Shown one piece after another: positions 56,133 to 64,000 of a stretch of DNA of 64,000 nucleotides. Both the position numbers and the translations under genes were made by a program. A model generated the notes under the pieces. It was not told the DNA's origin, did not search any database, and worked only from the letters and a program-made list of their open reading frames with translations. The stretch spans positions 20,525 through 84,524 of the forward strand of contig SVUD01000002.1 of the NCBI GenBank assembly GCA_015063445.1, read 5' to 3'. The first letter of the stretch is position 1, and each line of letters opens with the position of its first letter. Source of the stretch: Oscillospiraceae bacterium. GTDB lineage: Bacteria > Bacillota_A > Clostridia > Oscillospirales > CAG-272.

Positions 56133-57979
56133 GTTCTAAGTTTTTAGATTTTTTATTCGGATACGAGCACTCGGAAGAAAATTTCAAAAACAGCCGTATC
56201 GCAAAGGCGGAAAAACGCTTTTCGGATAAGGTTTTAGTCGGCATAGGCTATGCTTACTCGAAAAGAATTTTAAGCAGTAAGGCGGTTAAGTTTTTTGAAA
56301 AAATAAAAATCGCGCTCTCGGAAGCATCAATCAAATGCTACGGCATTTTTATGCTCGCCTTTGGTCTTGCTACGCTGTTTTTACATTTTGCCGAGTATTA
56401 CTTTTTAGACTTTATGAATACTCCCACGGCAGCCCTCATCGTTGGCTCGTCATTTACTCTCGTCGGCTTTGTTTTAATGTTTTTTGACGTTCCTCTCGTG
56501 GATAGCTTGCAAAAATGGAAGCTCACCAATACAATTCTTTTTGACACGCTATGCTTAAAGCGAACGAGAAGCGCCCCGAAAACCAACTACACCGAACGTG
56601 CTATAATACCGGTTACTATCGGTATTTTCTTTGCCGCCATAGGCTTCATAATTTCTATCCCCGCTACAGCGATTGGCGCGCTGGCGCTTGTATTCATTAC
56701 GCTCTCGTTGGCATCGCCCGAATTCGCGCTTATGACTACTCTTTTTGCGCTGCCGTTTATCCCCGCGCTTCCCCATTCGACGCTTATTTTATCCTCAATG
56801 GTGGTTATAGCCGTCGTTTCATTTATAAGCAAGGTTCTTCTCGGAAAAAGATTTTTCCACTTTGAGCAATACGATGCCGTGCTGCTCATATTTATGCTCT
56901 TTGTTCTTATAAGCGGAATTTTCAATAAGGGTATAGTTTCGTTCGAAAAATCTCTTGCTCTTGTAATCTTAGCGTCGGTTTACTTCCTCGTCAGCAACGT
57001 AATAGTTAACAGACGACTTGCGGAAAATGCCGTTAAAATAATAGTATTTTCATCCGTTCCCACCGCAATAATCGGACTGATTCTTTACTTCCTCACTCCG
57101 ACAAAGGCTGAATGGATAGACCCCCTTTTCACTACCGAAATATCATCAAGAGCGTATTCGACCTTCGGCAACCCCAACGTATACGCCGTCTTTCTTATAG
57201 TCGCTACCGTTTTTTCGGTCGCTCTCACTATTGATAAGGCTGAAAACAATTCATTTTTCTTCTACGCATGCGCATCTGTGTTAAATGCGGTATCCCTTGC
57301 GCTCACCTGGTCAAGAGGAGCGTGGGTTGCGGCGCTTCTCGCTGCTCTGGCATTTATCATAATAAGAAGCAAACGCGCTCCAAAGCTGCTTTTGATACCC
57401 GCAATGTGCATACCCGTGGCGCTTCTTTTCATACCCGAGAGCTTCGCAAACCGTCTTTTGTCGCTCTTTAATCTCGGCGATAGCTCGGTTGCGTCAAGGC
57501 TTTCGATATGGCGCTCTTCCCTTCGTATGTTCTTTGATAATATCTTTATCGGAATAGGCGTAGGAGAGGAAGCGTTTGCAGAAGAATTTTTAGAGTATGC
57601 CGAGGACAGCGTAACAGCTCCTCACAGCCATAATCTGTTTCTCGAAATAGGCTGCGAAGTAGGTATATTCGCGCTTTTATTCTTTGCGTTTATTCTCCTG
57701 ATACGAGTGCGCCACCGCGCAACGTACGCAAAATACGTAAGAAATTCCTCGGTTGATAACATCTCAACCCTTTCGGGAACGGCTCTCTTCGCCCTTCTCG
57801 TATTCGGTATGACCGATTATATCTGGTATTCCTCTTCGACCTACTATCTTTTCTGGGTCGTATTCGGTATCGGCAGCGCGACGCTGAGAATCTCAAAGAA
57901 GGAATACGACGACGCTCATTCCGCTCGCTATGATGAAAGAATAGAAAACTTCGCTTCGGTAAATATACCCATAGAATAA
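56129..57979 (+). CDS. O-antigen ligase/polymerase-like membrane protein
   Basis: A 616-aa protein with about twelve hydrophobic helices after a soluble ~60-residue N-terminus. The Wzy_C-type signature is seen as Thr-Phe-Gly-Asn-Pro-Asn-Val-Tyr-Ala, Trp-Ser-Arg-Gly-Ala-Trp-Val, and Pro-His-Ser-His-Asn-Leu-Phe-Leu-Glu in the large outer loop, which typically holds catalytic Arg and His. It likely polymerises or ligates a lipid-linked glycan. It is co-translated with trmD, an odd pairing. Confidence 0.83.
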   Translation: MSSKFLDFLFGYEHSEENFKNSRIAKAEKRFSDKVLVGIGYAYSKRILSSKAVKFFEKIKIALSEASIKCYGIFMLAFGLATLFLHFAEYYFLDFMNTPTAALIVGSSFTLVGFVLMFFDVPLVDSLQKWKLTNTILFDTLCLKRTRSAPKTNYTERAIIPVTIGIFFAAIGFIISIPATAIGALALVFITLSLASPEFALMTTLFALPFIPALPHSTLILSSMVVIAVVSFISKVLLGKRFFHFEQYDAVLLIFMLFVLISGIFNKGIVSFEKSLALVILASVYFLVSNVIVNRRLAENAVKIIVFSSVPTAIIGLILYFLTPTKAEWIDPLFTTEISSRAYSTFGNPNVYAVFLIVATVFSVALTIDKAENNSFFFYACASVLNAVSLALTWSRGAWVAALLAALAFIIIRSKRAPKLLLIPAMCIPVALLFIPESFANRLLSLFNLGDSSVASRLSIWRSSLRMFFDNIFIGIGVGEEAFAEEFLEYAEDSVTAPHSHNLFLEIGCEVGIFALLFFAFILLIRVRHRATYAKYVRNSSVDNISTLSGTALFALLVFGMTDYIWYSSSTYYLFWVVFGIGSATLRISKKEYDDAHSARYDERIENFASVNIPIE

Positions 57980-58024
57980 TAAAAAGTATATTTAAAAGCG
58001 TTTTTCAAAAACTAAATACATCAG

Positions 58025-58059
58025 GACTGCTTCGGCATTGCTCGAGGCAGTCTTTTTTT
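58025..58059 (+). terminator. terminator before the small membrane-anchored pair
   Basis: GACTGCTTCG/CGAGGCAGTC ten-bp stem (one GU), then T7. The AGGTGATGTAATG start region of the next gene follows directly. Confidence 0.85.
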
Positions 58060-58069
58060 AGGTGATGTA

Positions 58070-58444
58070 ATGAAAAATCCCATTAAAAGTAAATCAATGT
58101 TGTCAATTTTTGTCGATTTTATAATTATCGTGTTTTTTGTTTCGGTTTTATCGGCAGCCTTTTTTATAGCAAAAAGAATTCTTTACCCCGAGGAAAGCAA
58201 GAGCGGAGAGCTTACGGTACGAACAGAGGTCATGCCAAAAAAATACGAAAATGAAATAGCCGTCGGCGACGTGGTTTTCGATACCCTTACGAAAAGACGC
58301 GTAGGAACGGTAGTCCGGGCGGAAAGGGGTGAAAAGGACGGCGGCGTGTATTTCATCTTGACGCTTGATTCAAGCTTCCGCCCTCGCTCGAAGGCGCTCA
58401 GAACGAAAAACGTATGGTTCTATTTTGCGGAGGCGGATATATGA
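58070..58444 (+). CDS. small membrane-anchored protein, DUF4330-like
   Basis: A 124-aa protein with one N-terminal membrane helix (about 12-33) and an extracytoplasmic beta-rich part. The phrase Leu-Thr-Val-Arg-Thr-Glu-Val-Met-Pro plus Ile-Ala-Val-Gly-Asp-Val-Val-Phe-Asp...Val-Gly-Thr-Val resembles DUF4330. It starts right behind the upstream terminator, with AGGTGATG as ribosome site, and overlaps the next gene by four bases. Function unknown; it and its partner lie beside glycan-assembly genes. Confidence 0.6.
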   Translation: MKNPIKSKSMLSIFVDFIIIVFFVSVLSAAFFIAKRILYPEESKSGELTVRTEVMPKKYENEIAVGDVVFDTLTKRRVGTVVRAERGEKDGGVYFILTLDSSFRPRSKALRTKNVWFYFAEADI

Positions 58445-58821
58445 AAAAGCGTATGACGTTTTTCGACGCCGTTACACTCTTTGCAACCGTATCAATGCTC
58501 TTTTCTATCGGCTGGCATATAGGGAAACCAAGAAAGAACGACGTCGAGGTTTCTGCCGAAATAACCGTCACGCTCGTGAAAGCAAAGTATAACGAAAGCG
58601 ACAAGGAGCTTCTGATAGATGGAAAATACGGCTGCGACGTAATTTATTTGAGCGACGGGGAAATGATTATCTGTTGCTCCGGAAAATACAGGGAGGCGGG
58701 CTTTCTGACCTCGGGGGCAAAATACCTTTCTAACAATCAGCCGATTGAAATAAAAGGCGAAAGCTCTTATTTTTACGGCAGGATAAGCAAAATAGACTTT
58801 AAAAAATCCATCCGTGATTAA
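58441..58821 (+). CDS. small membrane-anchored protein paired with the upstream gene
   Basis: A 126-aa protein starting at ATG 58441, overlapping the previous stop. One hydrophobic N-terminal segment (about residues 7-25) followed by Val-Glu-Val-Ser-Ala-Glu-Ile-Thr-Val-Thr-Leu-Val and a beta-rich domain with two adjacent Cys. The layout mirrors the upstream protein, so the two are probably diverged relatives that act together. No recognised family beyond this. Confidence 0.6.
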   Translation: MKKRMTFFDAVTLFATVSMLFSIGWHIGKPRKNDVEVSAEITVTLVKAKYNESDKELLIDGKYGCDVIYLSDGEMIICCSGKYREAGFLTSGAKYLSNNQPIEIKGESSYFYGRISKIDFKKSIRD

Positions 58822-58913
58822 GCGTTACGACCTACAAATTTTTTCACGAAATATTTAAAATATATATTTTTTTACAAATATTTCAATTTATTTGAGTTTT
58901 TTTAAAAAAGGTA

Positions 58914-58942
58914 TTGATTTTTTCGCTTTTATTTGATATACT
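58914..58942 (+). promoter_or_regulatory. promoter of the HPr gene
   Basis: TTGATT (58914-58919), 17 bp, TATACT (58937-58942), preceded by an A/T-rich stretch (58841-58912) that could act as an UP element. Confidence 0.75.
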
Positions 58943-58975
58943 AAACTGTACAATTAGTTTAAGGAGCGAATTACA

Positions 58976-59239
58976 ATGATTACTCGCAACGTAACGATGG
59001 AAAACGGCGTAGGACTCCATGCCGGCCCCGCTTCACTTTTCATCCAGAAGGCAAATTCCTATAAAAGCTCTATTTGGGTAGAAAAGGATGATTGCCGTGT
59101 GAACGCGAAGAGCCTTCTCGGCATTCTTTCTCTCGGAATTTCAAAGGGCACTACCATCACAATTATCGCTGACGGAAGCGATGAGTCATCTGCAGTAAAC
59201 GGACTTGCTGAGCTTATTTCAGGCGGATTTGATCGCTGA
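58976..59239 (+). CDS. HPr-family phosphocarrier with Gly at position 17
   Basis: An 87-aa HPr fold. His15 (Gly-Leu-His-Ala-Gly-Pro-Ala-Ser) is the PEP-dependent phosphorylation site, and Ser46 (Ala-Lys-Ser-Leu-Leu-Gly) is the HPr kinase site. In place of the almost invariant Arg17 there is Gly, so phosphotransfer may be weak and the protein could be mainly regulatory. No ptsI, hprK or PTS permease is nearby. AAGGAGCG precedes the ATG. Confidence 0.85.
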   Translation: MITRNVTMENGVGLHAGPASLFIQKANSYKSSIWVEKDDCRVNAKSLLGILSLGISKGTTITIIADGSDESSAVNGLAELISGGFDR

Positions 59240-59242
59240 TAA

Positions 59243-59372
59243 GACCTACGTAAAGGGTTATCCCTCGCAGGTCAATGGGACAGACTGATATATCGACTTA
59301 CTGTCAAGGATGGCTTGCTAACTGCATAAAAGGGACAGGGCCCAAACGGAGCTCGTCCCTTTTGCTTTTTTA
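59243..59372 (+). ncRNA. structured 3' RNA behind HPr, ending in a terminator
   Basis: Four hairpins follow the HPr stop: GACCTACG...CGCAGGTC (59243-59273) with inner AGGG/CCCT; GACAG...CTGTC (59280-59305); CAAGGATGGCTTG (59305-59317); and the terminator AAAAGGGAC/GTCCCTTTT with a GCTTTTTT tail (59328-59371). Such density is more than a simple terminator needs. A 3'-UTR-derived small RNA is plausible; I do not recognise a known family. Confidence 0.45.
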
Positions 59373-59537
59373 AGCAAGGCTTTTGAAAACGCGCGAAGCT
59401 GCCGCATAAAATTTTCAAAAGACTGTATTTCACAGTAAAATCAACCGCAGCGATAACTCATAAAACGCATTCATAAGCTTTCTAAAGGCTGAAAGCTACA
59501 CTCAAACAAAATCAACCGCAAAGAAAGGAGAAATACC
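59373..59537. other. leader region of uvrC
   Basis: Contains a weak hairpin (CTTTTGAAAA...TTTTCAAAAG), ACTGTATTTCACAGT, and a direct repeat AAAATCAACCGCA at about 59437 and 59508. No clear promoter is seen; function unknown. Confidence 0.4.
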
Positions 59538-61373
59538 GTGACGGTAATAGAAACGCTCAGAAACAAAGCCAATTCCCTTCCCGAATCCCCCGGCGTTTAT
59601 ATAATGCGTGACGCTGATGAAAAAATAATCTACGTCGGCAAATCCAAAAAACTGAAGAACCGTGTCACGAGCTATTTTTCCCAGGTACACACCTCGCCAA
59701 AAACCGCAAGGATGGTCAGCCTCGTTCGTGACTTTGATTACATTCTTTGCAAAACCGAAATAGAAGCTCTGACGCTTGAAAACGTGCTTATAAAAAAGCA
59801 CGCTCCGAAGTACAATATAAAGCTTAAGGACGCAAAATCCTATCCTTACATTAAAATAAGCGCCGAGAAATATCCGAAGCTTACCGTCACCCGTGACAGA
59901 AACAGCGGCAAGGGAAAATACTTCGGTCCTTACAGCAGCGCCTCCGCGGCTTACACCGCCCTCGAGACCGTAAAAAAGATATTCTCACTTCCCACCTGCC
60001 GCCGCTCGTTCCCGAAGGATATAGGCAAGGAGCGTCCCTGTCTTTATAAGGATATGGGAAGATGCGTAGCTCCCTGCGTCAAGGGAAGCATTACCGCCGA
60101 GGAATACTCAGAGCTTGTTAAAAGCGCCTCGCACGTGCTTGACGGCAATATATCAAGCACTCTCAAAGCCTTGACTGCCGAAATGCTCGCAGCCGCGGAG
60201 GAACTGAACTTTGAACGCGCGGCAGCGCTCAGGGACAGTATTGAAGCTCTTAAAAAGCTTGCGGAGAAGCAAAAAGTGGTTGCCGACGCAAAAATCAACC
60301 GAGACGTCTTTGCGCTTTATACCTCGGATATCGAAAGCGTTTTCTCAACGCTTACCATCAGAGAGGGCGCTCTCGTCGGCAAGAACGAATTTTTACTCAC
60401 CCGTGAGGCTATAGCCTCGGGAGAGGACGCGCTTAACCTTATCCTTGGCTATTACGAGGGCGGCATCAGTATTCCCTCAGAGGTCATCGTCGGCTTTGAG
60501 GCAGATGACGAGGACGTTGCTCTTCTCTCCGAATATCTCACTATGCTCAACGGCAAAAGGGTTGTTGTAAGAATCCCCGAGCGAGGCGACGTCAAGGCGC
60601 TTTGCGACCTTGCTTACGATAACGCGAAGGAAGCCGCGAGACAGTACCGCCTTGAAGGCGAGCGTGAAAACAAAAATCTCGCAAGACTTGCCGAGCTTCT
60701 CGGCCTTGACTTCGTTCCAAACCGAATAGAAGCGTACGATATATCCAACGTAGGTGATGAGTGCATAGTCGCGTCAATGGTAGTTTCCGTAGGCGGAAAA
60801 TGCAAAAGAAGCGAGTACCGTACCTTCAAAATACAGTCAACCGACGGCAGAGACGATTACGGCTCTATGCGTGAGGCTCTTTCAAGAAGGCTTTCGCATA
60901 TAGGCGACGGCTCGGCATCTCTGGGCGAGCGCCCCGACCTGATTCTTCTCGACGGCGGTGACACCCACGTAGGCGTGGTTAAGCCTATACTAAAGCAGCT
61001 CGAAATGGATATTCCCGTCTTTGGAATGGTTAAGGACGACTTCCACAAAACCCGAGCAATAACCGACGGTGAAAAGGAAATTTCCATAGCTTTAGAGATG
61101 AATGTGTACGCTTTTGTTTACAATATACAAGAAGAAGCACATAGATTTGCATACCTAAACTCTCAGAATTCCAAATTAAAAACGCTTACAAGCTCCTCAC
61201 TTGAGAAGATTGAAGGCATAGGTAAGAAGAAAGCGAAGCTTCTTCTTTCGGCTATGAGCATTTCGGATATCAAGATAGCCGACGTGGAAAAGCTCAAAGA
61301 AATCAAGGGCATCAGCGAAAAGGATGCCAAAAACATTTACGAATATTACCGAGAAGTAGGTAAAGAAAGTTAA
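59538..61373 (+). CDS. uvrC: excinuclease ABC subunit C
   Basis: A 611-aa nucleotide excision repair nuclease. The start is GTG 59538 with GAAAGGAG upstream. Order: GIY-YIG nuclease (Gly-Val-Tyr-Ile-Met-Arg...Ile-Tyr-Val-Gly-Lys-Ser) in the first ~95 residues, Cys-rich loop Cys-Arg-Arg-Ser...Cys-Val-Ala-Pro-Cys, UVR helix pair near 205-235 (Leu-Asn-Phe-Glu-Arg-Ala-Ala-Ala-Leu-Arg-Asp), RNase H-like 5' nuclease (Ile-Glu-Ala-Tyr-Asp-Ile-Ser; Leu-Leu-Asp-Gly-Gly) and two C-terminal HhH motifs. Full length. Confidence 0.96.
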   Translation: MTVIETLRNKANSLPESPGVYIMRDADEKIIYVGKSKKLKNRVTSYFSQVHTSPKTARMVSLVRDFDYILCKTEIEALTLENVLIKKHAPKYNIKLKDAKSYPYIKISAEKYPKLTVTRDRNSGKGKYFGPYSSASAAYTALETVKKIFSLPTCRRSFPKDIGKERPCLYKDMGRCVAPCVKGSITAEEYSELVKSASHVLDGNISSTLKALTAEMLAAAEELNFERAAALRDSIEALKKLAEKQKVVADAKINRDVFALYTSDIESVFSTLTIREGALVGKNEFLLTREAIASGEDALNLILGYYEGGISIPSEVIVGFEADDEDVALLSEYLTMLNGKRVVVRIPERGDVKALCDLAYDNAKEAARQYRLEGERENKNLARLAELLGLDFVPNRIEAYDISNVGDECIVASMVVSVGGKCKRSEYRTFKIQSTDGRDDYGSMREALSRRLSHIGDGSASLGERPDLILLDGGDTHVGVVKPILKQLEMDIPVFGMVKDDFHKTRAITDGEKEISIALEMNVYAFVYNIQEEAHRFAYLNSQNSKLKTLTSSSLEKIEGIGKKKAKLLLSAMSISDIKIADVEKLKEIKGISEKDAKNIYEYYREVGKES

Positions 61374-61386
61374 GAGGTGCTATAAC

Positions 61387-61950
61387 GTGTTAAAAATAAT
61401 CACGGGTACTGCCAAGGGCAAAATTTTAAAAACACTTGAGGGCGAGGCAACAAGACCCACCTCGGAAAGAATAAAAGAGGCGGTTTTCTCCTCTATACAG
61501 TTTGATATCGAAAACAGACGCGCGCTCGATCTTTTTGCGGGCTGCGGTCAGCTCGGACTCGAGGCTCTCTCAAGAGGCGCTGAGTCCTGTATGTTTATTG
61601 ATTCGTCACGTGAGGCTATGGACGTAGTCAAGGCAAACGTGAAGGCTACGGGCTTTGAAAACAAATGCAAGTATCTTGTCAGCGACTCGAGAAACTATAT
61701 AAGAAAGGCTTCGGGCAGAGAAACCTTCGATCTCGTTTTCATTGATCCGCCCTATGCCCTTCGCTGCTGCGCCGACGTTATCCGTAAGCTTATTTCCGCA
61801 GAGCTTCTTGCAGACGGAGCTATAATCGTTTCCGAAAGCGGAGAGGAAAGCTTAAATCCCGAGGACTTCCCCGAGCTTGAGGTAACGAAGAGCAAAAGAT
61901 ACGGTAAAAAGACCGAAATCAACATCTTCCTTTACCACAAAAACAAATAG
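61387..61950 (+). CDS. rsmD: 16S rRNA (guanine966-N2)-methyltransferase
   Basis: A 187-aa SAM enzyme. The start is GTG 61387, with AAGAGGTG upstream, 13 bases after uvrC. Opening Ile-Ile-Thr-Gly-Thr-Ala-Lys-Gly, then Thr-Arg-Pro-Thr-Ser-Glu-Arg-Ile-Lys-Glu-Ala, SAM motif Asp-Leu-Phe-Ala-Gly-Cys-Gly-Gln-Leu-Gly and catalytic Phe-Ile-Asp-Pro-Pro-Tyr. The SAM motif has Cys-Gly-Gln in place of the usual Ser/Thr-Gly-Ala. rsmD-coaD is a classic pair, as here. Confidence 0.94.
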   Translation: MLKIITGTAKGKILKTLEGEATRPTSERIKEAVFSSIQFDIENRRALDLFAGCGQLGLEALSRGAESCMFIDSSREAMDVVKANVKATGFENKCKYLVSDSRNYIRKASGRETFDLVFIDPPYALRCCADVIRKLISAELLADGAIIVSESGEESLNPEDFPELEVTKSKRYGKKTEINIFLYHKNK

Positions 61951-62018
61951 CATAAAGCTCGCAAATATTCACACGCACACAGCACACAGCATAAATCCTT
62001 AACAAAGAGAGAGGCAAA

Positions 62019-62510
62019 ATGGAAAACACAAAAATCAAAAAAGCCGTTATTCTTCCCGGGAGCTACGACCCCGTTACGCTCGGACATCTTAATTTAATAA
62101 AGCGCGCCGCCGAGGAATACGAGGAGGTATACGCCGTCATCTTTGTAAACCCCGCAAAAACGTATACCTTTTCTCTTGACGACAGAATGAAAATGCTTAT
62201 GCTCGCCACCGATGACATAGAAAACGTTCTCGTCAGCTATTCTAACGGACTCGTTATCGACTATATGCGCGACCACGAAATCGACCTTATCGTCAAGGGC
62301 TACCGAAACGACGTTGACCTCGAATACGAAAAGCGCCAGGCAGAGTGGAATTTAAAGCACGGCGGCTACGAAACCGTTTTCTTGAAATCCGACGAAGGTC
62401 TTTCCGATATAAGCTCCACCCTCGCCCGAGCAAACATAAAAAAGGGAGAAAACCTTGACGGCATTCTCCCAAAAAGCGTTATAGATTATATAAAGGCTTT
62501 GAAAAAATAA
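62019..62510 (+). CDS. coaD: phosphopantetheine adenylyltransferase
   Basis: A 163-aa nucleotidyltransferase for the penultimate step of CoA synthesis. Motifs: Pro-Gly-Ser-Tyr-Asp-Pro-Val-Thr-Leu-Gly-His, Val-Lys-Gly-Tyr-Arg-Asn-Asp-Val-Asp and Leu-Ser-Asp-Ile-Ser-Ser-Thr-Leu-Ala-Arg. GAGAGAGG precedes the ATG. Confidence 0.96.
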   Translation: MENTKIKKAVILPGSYDPVTLGHLNLIKRAAEEYEEVYAVIFVNPAKTYTFSLDDRMKMLMLATDDIENVLVSYSNGLVIDYMRDHEIDLIVKGYRNDVDLEYEKRQAEWNLKHGGYETVFLKSDEGLSDISSTLARANIKKGENLDGILPKSVIDYIKALKK

Positions 62511-62577
62511 AATCAGATGAAATTCATTTGATTCATACTATGGGGCTGTCGCATTTAGGCATAAACGAATAAAAAAC

Positions 62578-62613
62578 AAATGGAGATGTTGATAAGTCAG
62601 CATCTCCATTTTT
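62578..62613. terminator. bidirectional terminator between coaD and the LRR gene
   Basis: AAATGGAGATG/CATCTCCATTT perfect stem with a 12-base loop, T5 on the plus strand. Confidence 0.8.
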
Positions 62614-62734
62614 ACAAATATAATTTTACTTTTATGCCCAAACGGCAGGATTATTTCCTTTAAATAAGCCGTGTCCGAGGAGGCATAGCATTAAGCGGTG
62701 AAAATCGTCTACACTTTCAATCGTTTCTTATCAG

Positions 62735-64000
62735 TTACTTAAGAAGCTTTGTGCCGTCCTTAGCGCAGAGGTTTCCGTCAATTATCGTATAATACTCATT
62801 TTCGGGATCGACCGTCAGCTCTGTAAGCGACGTACAGCCATTCAAGGCATACGTATGGATCGACGTCACGTTTTTGCCAATGTGAAGCTTTGTTAAAGCC
62901 TCGCAAAAATGGAAAGCGTACGCACCTATGGCAGTCACGCTTTCGGGAACGTTTACGTTCTTAAGAGCGGTACAGCTTTGGAACAAGTATGCGGGAATCT
63001 CTGTTATACCCTCGGGAAGAATTATGCTTTCAAGAGACGAACAGTTTTCAAACGCACCCTCTCCTATTTCCGTTACGCTTGCGGGAATATTGATTTCAAC
63101 AAGCTTATTGCATCCCGCAAAGGCGTACTTACCGATTTTCTTAAGACCTTCGGGAAGCGTCACGCTTTTAAGCCAGTAACAATCTCTGAATGCGCCGCTT
63201 CCAATGCTTATAACACCCTCTGGCACAGTAAAGCTTTCAGCGTATTGCACTCTGTACAATGCGTTCTCGTATATGATTTTCGTGTCCTTATGAATATCAA
63301 CCGAGCTTTCATATTGCGATTTAACCTTCACGAAAACAACGTAAGGCGAATCGGCATTGCCGAGATAATAGCCGTTATCGTATTCGTTATACGCAAGCTT
63401 GTTGCAATAATAGAACACCTGATCGCCGAGATCTTTAAGACGATCGCCAAGCAATATGCTCTCAAGAGAGGTACAGTAATAGAATGCGGCGTTTCCTATA
63501 TAATCTATATTTTTACCAAGATCAACCGTCTTTAAGGAAGAGCAGTAGTAAAATGCGTTTTCGCCGACCTTTATAAGACTATCCGAAGCCTTAATATCGG
63601 TAATGCCTTTGCATTGATAAAAAGCATAATCTCCGATTACGGTTATTGCCGACGGGATATTTATTTCGGTAATAGCCTTGCAGTTATTGAACGCATAATC
63701 GCCTATAACGGAAATATTATCGGAAAGCTTTACCGCCACGAGCGCCGAGCAATTGCTGAACGCGTATTCTCCAATCTCGGTAACCGAGTCCGTCATAGTA
63801 ACACTCTGAAGCGCCACGCACGAATCAAACGCATGAGCGCCGATTTTTTCAACGGATGCGGGAAGCTCTATTGCCTTAAGCGCAGAGCATCTACGGAAAG
63901 CGTAGTCCCCGATACCCTTAACTCCGTCCTTGAGTACTACCTCGGTAAGCATATAAAATCCGTCAAACGCTCCGTAGAATACCGTTCCGCCGGTAACGGT
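62735..64000 (-). CDS. BspA-type leucine-rich repeat surface protein (5' end outside the window)
   Basis: The frame is open through base 64000, so the N-terminus is missing; about 421 residues are present. About 15 repeats of the LRR_5 (BspA/Treponema) type are seen, each of 23-ish residues with Ile-Gly-(Asp/Glu/Ala)-Tyr-Ala-Phe...Cys-x-(Ala/Ser)-Leu...(Ile/Val)-x-Leu-Pro. The repeat stretch is interrupted near 63230-63420 by a non-repeat segment (Tyr-Asn-Glu-Tyr-Asp-Asn-Gly-Tyr-Tyr-Leu-Gly), as often in this family. Such proteins are usually secreted and mediate adhesion. The C-terminus ends soon after the last repeat, without a sorting signal. Confidence 0.88.
   Translation of the reverse strand, partial: TVTGGTVFYGAFDGFYMLTEVVLKDGVKGIGDYAFRRCSALKAIELPASVEKIGAHAFDSCVALQSVTMTDSVTEIGEYAFSNCSALVAVKLSDNISVIGDYAFNNCKAITEINIPSAITVIGDYAFYQCKGITDIKASDSLIKVGENAFYYCSSLKTVDLGKNIDYIGNAAFYYCTSLESILLGDRLKDLGDQVFYYCNKLAYNEYDNGYYLGNADSPYVVFVKVKSQYESSVDIHKDTKIIYENALYRVQYAESFTVPEGVISIGSGAFRDCYWLKSVTLPEGLKKIGKYAFAGCNKLVEINIPASVTEIGEGAFENCSSLESIILPEGITEIPAYLFQSCTALKNVNVPESVTAIGAYAFHFCEALTKLHIGKNVTSIHTYALNGCTSLTELTVDPENEYYTIIDGNLCAKDGTKLLK

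Noticed and set aside
62541..62575. GGGGCTGTCGCA resembling an insertion-sequence end
   Set aside because: No matching inverted end, target duplication or transposase was found; the nearby hairpin is an ordinary terminator.
1..64000. tRNA or rRNA genes
   Set aside because: Looked for CCA-ended cloverleafs with the GGTTCRANNCC T-loop and for rRNA core sequences by eye on both strands; none convincing.

Overview
The window looks like a chromosomal segment of an uncultivated gut-type member of the Clostridia (Bacillota). The evidence is strong AGGAGG-type ribosome binding sites, near-consensus sigma-A promoters with 17-bp spacers, a T-box and a TPP riboswitch, intrinsic terminators throughout, a type III glutamine synthetase, a DUF6062 protein, lipoproteins with Gram-positive lipoboxes, and a BspA-type leucine-rich-repeat protein. 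Base composition is moderate by eye, with clear AT-rich islands at about 8.0-11.5 kb and 20.2-21.2 kb. No tRNA, rRNA, CRISPR array, transposase or prophage gene was seen.

Layout. 0-7.8 kb: the N-terminal part of an 8-oxoguanine DNA glycosylase (minus strand), then a plus-strand run of a DUF6062 protein, a Rad50/YhaN-like ATPase, ribokinase, an alpha/beta hydrolase, miaA and a galactokinase. 8.0-11.5 kb: an AT-rich pair, a small lipoprotein and a 926-aa secreted HExxH protein, followed by a 54-bp tandem repeat. 11.9-16.6 kb: recA-recX, an ABC exporter and azlCD. 16.8-20.1 kb: glutamine synthetase III and a DEDDh exonuclease. 20.2-22.0 kb: a small regulatory region with a SLOG-fold protein divergent from an XRE regulator across three palindromic operators, a structured leader RNA with a terminator/antiterminator pair ahead of a 57-aa Cys-rich protein, and a separately transcribed 42-aa peptide. 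22.1-28.4 kb: two tandem paralogous beta-helix lipoproteins of about 980 aa. 28.6-32.5 kb: thiT behind a TPP riboswitch, thiN, a methionine-gamma-lyase-family PLP enzyme and a HAD phosphatase. 32.6-41.1 kb: tandem repeats, an intact and a truncated copy of a second small-peptide gene, a 1572-aa GH29-like/F5-8C surface protein, a glycyl radical enzyme and a divergent AraC regulator. 41.1-44.4 kb: a three-gene ABC importer behind a T-box leader whose specifier reads as Phe (UUC). 44.6-49.6 kb: pepT, a YgjV-like membrane protein and trkAH. 49.8-64 kb: secG, rnr, a CPBP protease, tadA, a glycosyltransferase, rimM-trmD-O-antigen ligase-like, two small membrane-anchored proteins, HPr, uvrC, rsmD, coaD and an LRR protein that runs off the window.

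How it fits together. Most of the window is housekeeping: recombination, tRNA modification, ribosome maturation, CoA, K+ uptake and secretion. Interspersed are surface and glycan-related loci. The GRE-GH29-peptide unit, controlled by a divergent AraC protein, reads as an inducible host- or plant-glycan module. The most novel-looking elements are the attenuated leader upstream of the Cys-rich miniprotein (21.23-21.62 kb) and the tiny peptides sharing an N-terminal Lys-Tyr-x-x-Pro ... Asp-Ile-Ile-x-Thr-Ser signature (21.8 kb and 33.0 kb, plus a truncated relic at 32.85 kb).
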